DNA of 64,000 nt, taken from the NCBI GenBank assembly GCA_028714875.1, contig JAQTLN010000001.1, forward strand, positions 124,001 through 188,000, written 5' to 3'. The stretch comes from Gallionellaceae bacterium (GTDB taxonomy: Bacteria > Pseudomonadota > Gammaproteobacteria > Burkholderiales > Thiobacillaceae). A model generated the notes under the pieces. The model had not been told where the DNA came from. It saw only the letters and a list, made by a program, of their open reading frames with translations, and did no database searches. Below are positions 60,710 through 64,000 of this stretch, one piece after another (within the stretch, counting starts at the first letter, position 1; each line of letters begins with the position of its first letter). A program made the translations under genes and the position numbers.

Positions 60710-63700
60710 ATGCCATTCACCCCCCTCGAATCCAGTAAGCGCCAGGTACAGGGCTTCGTGCCGCTGGAACCAGATCAACCCGAAAACGGCGCCGTGAAGA
60801 CCCTGCGCGCCATCGGCCAGGTCTACCCAGTTGCAGAAACCGCCGCCAACCTGGTGACCCAGGCCGTGGCCCTGCCCGTGGCCGGCGTTGCCAGCCTGGG
60901 TGCCATGGCGACCAATGCACTCGGCATCACCGATGCGGACCCCGCCGCCGTGGTCCATGACGTGGCCGGCGCTCTGACGTACCAGCCCCACACAGACCTG
61001 GGGCAACACCTGACCGGCGCGGCGATGTACCCCTTCGCCAAGCTCCAGGAAGCGGGCCGGGCGGCGGGGAATGCCACCCTGGACCTGACCGGCTCGCCGG
61101 TGGCGGCGACCGCAGTTGATACCGCAATCCAGGCGTCTCCCATGGCCGTGGCGCCGGCTGCCAAGGCGATCAAGGGACGGGTGAAGAAGCCGGTGCCAGT
61201 TGAAGAAGGCACCAAGGCACCCCCTGATGTGGTTGAAGGCGTGCCTGGCTACGACGTGACTTTCATCCCAGACCAGCACATGGAGGTGGTCAATGCCAAG
61301 ACAGCCAACCCTGTACAAGCGGGAGCGCAACGCCTGGCGGGTGATGAAACGCCGCTGCCTGGAACCACGGTTCAAGGATTTTCACCGGTACGGCGGGGCG
61401 GGGATCTCGATCAGCCCGCGGTGGCTGGACTTCAGCCACTTCCTGGCGGACCTGGGGCCGGCGCCGACGCAAGCGCACTGGCTGGGGCGCCTGGACGTAC
61501 TGGGCAACTACGAACTGGGGAACTGCCGCTGGACGACGCAACCAGAGCAGGAACGCCGCCGGGTGTACTGCCGGCGAGTGGCCTTGCGCGGGCAGACCGT
61601 GACGGCGGCGGAAGCGGGGCGATTGCCCGGCCAGCCGACGCGGAACTCAGTGCTGCGCCGGCAGGCGAGCGGCTTGCCCTTGGAGAATCCGCCGGCCGCG
61701 AAGTTGTACCGGGCATCGCTTTGGCTGACGCACCAGGGCGAGACCCTGCCGCTGCCGGAATGGGCACGGCGGATCGGCTTGCCGAACAGCGTCCTATGGG
61801 CGCGGATCAAGCGCGGTTGGTCGATGGAGAAGGCATAGATGCCGGGACGATTCAACCGCTGGGGCGTCTATTCGGGCGCCGCGCCGACACCTACACCGAC
61901 GCTGAACTGAGCCGGTTCGCCACCGAGTACGAATCGCGGACCATCCGCGCCGATATTGCCGCAGAACAAGTGCGCCGCAGTGCCGTGGTTCTCCGGGAGG
62001 ACTTCCGCGCCACTGCCGACGAACTCGCCGGGACCAAGGGCGCCCGTTTCGAGCACCTGGCGGAAACGCCGGAATCCCTGGAACTCGCCCAGTTCCTGGC
62101 GGACAACGCCGACCGGTCGGAACGCATCGCTGAACTCGGCCAACGCATCCAGGAGGAAGTGCACCGTGAACAAACAACCCCCAGTACCAGGACAGCAGTA
62201 CCCGGCGACCAGTTCGCTATTGGCGAAGGTAAACGGCAATCCGGCCCTGCGCCGCGCCATCAAGAGGGCGATCAAGGCCATGAAGCCGCCAAGCTGAACA
62301 TGGCCCCTGGCATCAACTACGTGCCCTTCATCAACGATGCCAGCCTCCCCGCCAGCAAGGCCGCCACGGTGGCCGATCTGCCGACACCGATGCGCAGGGA
62401 ACACATCATCACCAGCTTCGCCAAGGCCATCGGCGCCCACGTCTACGAGGGCCGCATCAAGGGCGGCAAGATCCTCGGCTTCTTCCGGCCCAGGAATGAG
62501 GAAGTCCGAATCAAGCGCGCCAACGACATCGAGACCACCTCGCACGAACTGGCCCACATGATCGACAGACGCGTCCCGGCCATCTCCAACGCCTGGCGCA
62601 CCGACAAGGCCCTGCGCACCGCTCTGGAATCCGTCAGCTACAACCGCAGCAGCGTGAAGGAGGGGTTCGCAGAAGGCGTGCGGTTGTGGATGACCCAACC
62701 TGACGCCCTGGAAACCAAGGCGCCGATGGTGAAGGTGTGGCTCGACGGCTTCGTCGGCAGCAACAAGGAATATGGCCCCGCCATGAAGCAGGCCCAGGCA
62801 GATATGGTGGCGTGGTTCAACCAGGATGCCCTGCAACGCGCCCGCTCCAAGATCGGCAGCGACACCCCATGGAGCGAAGCATTGGACGGTGTGTGGGACA
62901 AGTTCCGGCAAGCCACCGTTGACGACCTGCACGGCGTCTATCGCATGGAGCGGGAATTGACCGGTGGCATTGGTCCCCGCGGCCCCTACGAATCCGCGCG
63001 CCTGTCCCGTGCTTCGGCCTCGATTGCCGATGGCGCAGTCCGCTACGGTGCCCCCAGGGTGAAGCCCGATGGTTCATTCGAGTTCACCGGCAAGGGACTG
63101 GAACAAGCCCTGGCGCCTGTCGCCGAGCGACTGGACGATGCCTTGCTCTACTTCGTCGGCAAGAGCGCCAACGAGTTGATGCAGCAGGGCCGGGAACACC
63201 TGTTCACCCAGGCCGAAGTCGACGCCATGCTGAAGCTCAAGACCCCCGAGCGCGAGCAGGCATTCCGCGACTACCAGGACTGGAACAAGGGTGTGCTGGA
63301 CTTCGCCGAATACCACGGCGTGCTGAATCCCGCGACCCGGAAGCTCTGGCAGCGGGCGCAGTACCTGCCCTTCCAGCGGGTGGGCCAGCCGGGCGCCTAC
63401 AAGGCCAAGCCTGGGGACTGGTCCGGCATCAAGGCCCTGACCGGCGGCACCGAGAACATCCGCGAGGTGTTGCCCAACATGATCGGCAACGCCGCCCAGT
63501 TGATCGATCTGGCGGTGAAGAACGACGCCCGCAACCGCATCGCGGCCCTGGCCGAGAACCGCAAGGGTGGCCGCTTCATGGTCAAGATTCCCGCCGAATC
63601 CCGGCCAGTGACGATCAGCAAGGACGCGATCATCGACGGCATCCTGAAGGCGATGGGCCTCTCCCGTCGAGATCCCCGTGCGCAGGCCATCATCGCCGAC

Positions 63701-64000
63701 CTGGAGAAGATGCCAGGCGTGCTGGAAATGATGCAGGGCAACCAGCCCCCGGCCGGCGGCAATGTGGTGGCCGTGCTGCGCGGTGGGAGGAAGGAATGGT
63801 ACGAAGTCGGCGACCCCATCCTGTACCGCGCCCTGGCGAGCATCGACCGTCCCTATCAGCACTGGCTCATCAACTGGCTTGGCCTACCCAAGCGGGTGGG
63901 GCAGGCATCCATCACCCTGACCCCGGATTTTTGGGTGGCCAACATCGCCCGCGACACCATCATGGGATCCGTCATGAGCCGCGCAGGCTTCCGCATCGGC
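60710..64000 (+). CDS. giant polyvalent phage protein with zincin motif and LPD38-like domain (runs off the window)
   Basis: An uninterrupted frame of at least 1,097 residues from ATG 60710 to the right edge. The N-terminal 190 residues are natural-looking helices (GALTYQPHTDLGQHLTGAAM). Around residue 620 is DIETTSHELAHMIDRR, an HExxH zinc-metallopeptidase motif with a Glu-rich follow-up (VKEGFAEGVRLWM). Near the edge, TLTPDFWVANIARDTIMGSV resembles the LPD38 domain of large polyvalent proteins, which are injected with phage DNA. Within residues 195-377 the frame overlaps a better gene in another frame (61293-61838). Confidence 0.8.
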   Translation, partial: MPFTPLESSKRQVQGFVPLEPDQPENGAVKTLRAIGQVYPVAETAANLVTQAVALPVAGVASLGAMATNALGITDADPAAVVHDVAGALTYQPHTDLGQHLTGAAMYPFAKLQEAGRAAGNATLDLTGSPVAATAVDTAIQASPMAVAPAAKAIKGRVKKPVPVEEGTKAPPDVVEGVPGYDVTFIPDQHMEVVNAKTANPVQAGAQRLAGDETPLPGTTVQGFSPVRRGGDLDQPAVAGLQPLPGGPGAGADASALAGAPGRTGQLRTGELPLDDATRAGTPPGVLPASGLARADRDGGGSGAIARPADAELSAAPAGERLALGESAGREVVPGIALADAPGRDPAAAGMGTADRLAEQRPMGADQARLVDGEGIDAGTIQPLGRLFGRRADTYTDAELSRFATEYESRTIRADIAAEQVRRSAVVLREDFRATADELAGTKGARFEHLAETPESLELAQFLADNADRSERIAELGQRIQEEVHREQTTPSTRTAVPGDQFAIGEGKRQSGPAPRHQEGDQGHEAAKLNMAPGINYVPFINDASLPASKAATVADLPTPMRREHIITSFAKAIGAHVYEGRIKGGKILGFFRPRNEEVRIKRANDIETTSHELAHMIDRRVPAISNAWRTDKALRTALESVSYNRSSVKEGFAEGVRLWMTQPDALETKAPMVKVWLDGFVGSNKEYGPAMKQAQADMVAWFNQDALQRARSKIGSDTPWSEALDGVWDKFRQATVDDLHGVYRMERELTGGIGPRGPYESARLSRASASIADGAVRYGAPRVKPDGSFEFTGKGLEQALAPVAERLDDALLYFVGKSANELMQQGREHLFTQAEVDAMLKLKTPEREQAFRDYQDWNKGVLDFAEYHGVLNPATRKLWQRAQYLPFQRVGQPGAYKAKPGDWSGIKALTGGTENIREVLPNMIGNAAQLIDLAVKNDARNRIAALAENRKGGRFMVKIPAESRPVTISKDAIIDGILKAMGLSRRDPRAQAIIADLEKMPGVLEMMQGNQPPAGGNVVAVLRGGRKEWYEVGDPILYRALASIDRPYQHWLINWLGLPKRVGQASITLTPDFWVANIARDTIMGSVMSRAGFRIG
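61293..61838 (+). CDS. HNH endonuclease-like protein nested in the polyvalent ORF
   Basis: A 181-residue protein in the +1-type frame of the giant ORF. It carries the pattern of the phage HNH/AP2-like endonuclease group: YGGAGISISPRWLDFSHFLAD, then RLDVLGNYELGNCRW and QPEQERRR. Codons are strongly GC3-rich (CTG, GCG, CGG), unlike the A/P/G low-complexity reading of the surrounding frame. 546 bp is a multiple of three, so an insertion here would not disturb the large frame. ATG at 61293 is the first in the frame. Confidence 0.75.
   Translation: MPRQPTLYKRERNAWRVMKRRCLEPRFKDFHRYGGAGISISPRWLDFSHFLADLGPAPTQAHWLGRLDVLGNYELGNCRWTTQPEQERRRVYCRRVALRGQTVTAAEAGRLPGQPTRNSVLRRQASGLPLENPPAAKLYRASLWLTHQGETLPLPEWARRIGLPNSVLWARIKRGWSMEKA
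62166..62297 (+). CDS. possible 43-residue ORF with strong RBS nested in the polyvalent ORF
   Basis: GTG at 62166 lies nine bases after AGGAGG and encodes a 43-residue basic peptide (NKQPPVPGQQYPATSSLL then ALRRAIKRAIKAMKPPS), ending TGA. Its amphipathic, Lys/Arg-rich tail resembles a small nucleic-acid or membrane-binding protein. The large frame over the same bases is low-complexity. It could still be a chance ORF. Confidence 0.4.
   Translation: MNKQPPVPGQQYPATSSLLAKVNGNPALRRAIKRAIKAMKPPS

Larger units (their letters stand above)
53127..64000. mobile_element. prophage (left part, integrated next to tRNA-Ser)
   Basis: From just after tRNA-Ser to the right edge nearly all genes are phage-like: leftward replication genes (primase, helicase, O-like), a toxin-antitoxin pair, then rightward virion-type genes with a polyvalent protein. 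No integrase lies near the tRNA, so it and the right attachment site are expected outside the window. The region 57.2-59.1 kb has a noticeably lower GC than the flanks, suggesting a cargo (moron) segment. Confidence 0.85.

Noticed and set aside
61956-62297. The full 113-codon frame starting at 61956 as a gene
   Set aside because: Its first 70 codons are a shadow of the polyvalent frame, which looks natural there; only the end from the GTG at 62166, with its own RBS, is plausible.

Overview
The window looks like the chromosome of a high-GC betaproteobacterium. The evidence is the lepA-lepB-DUF4845-rnc-era-recO-pdxJ block, a betaproteobacterial-type trimeric porin, fkpB-ispH, and lysC beside a tRNA-Ser(GCU). 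A bidirectional NAD-reducing [NiFe] hydrogenase (hox), a polyphosphate:AMP phosphotransferase and several sensory diguanylate cyclases fit an environmental, probably facultatively H2-oxidising, Rhodocyclales/Nitrosomonadales-like organism. The exact genus cannot be read from the sequence.

Layout. 0-10 kb: a truncated chemoreceptor with a haem-binding CxxCH sensor, a CNP1-like protein, ispH-fkpB, a porin, the remnant of a TumE-type toxin locus, an FKBP isomerase, a two-domain PPK2 (pap) and a dCache/PAS/GGDEF protein. 10-17 kb: msrB and a methyltransferase, then hoxF-hoxU-hoxY (diaphorase plus hydrogenase small subunit), then a Fur-box-preceded cupredoxin/FTR1/outer-membrane module for iron uptake. 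17-20 kb is decaying: an M1 peptidase with one nonsense and two frameshift lesions, and a fossil of allophanate hydrolase. 20-38 kb: cell-envelope and housekeeping genes (lytic transglycosylase, proS, rppH, apbC, dcd, a second GGDEF protein, a CDF-DODA-MFS operon, pdxA, rsmA, nfi, patatin). 38-46 kb: the lepA...pdxJ operon, unusually split between lepA and lepB by two genes on the opposite strand. 46-49 kb: hoxH and its protease hoxW, 31 kb away from hoxFUY, then a secreted protein built of about eleven 11-13-residue repeats. 49-53 kb: an FGE-like protein, a BI-1 family protein, lysC, a MEKHLA protein and tRNA-Ser.

From tRNA-Ser onward (53.1 kb to the right edge) the DNA is a prophage or prophage-derived island. 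It has a leftward replication module (helicase, primase, replication-O-like protein), a higBA-like toxin-antitoxin pair with a tightly linked unknown gene, a structured non-coding stretch with an orphan terminator, and rightward virion genes ending in a giant polyvalent protein that leaves the window. That giant reading frame contains an apparently genuine HNH-endonuclease gene in another frame and a second tiny ORF with a strong ribosome binding site.

Interspersed intergenic inverted repeats fall into at least five families (called A-E below). They are not neutral spacers: copies supply the stop codons of a diguanylate cyclase and of hoxH, encode the HoxH tail and HoxW N-terminus, separate hoxF from hoxU, and form the translation start region of rsmA.
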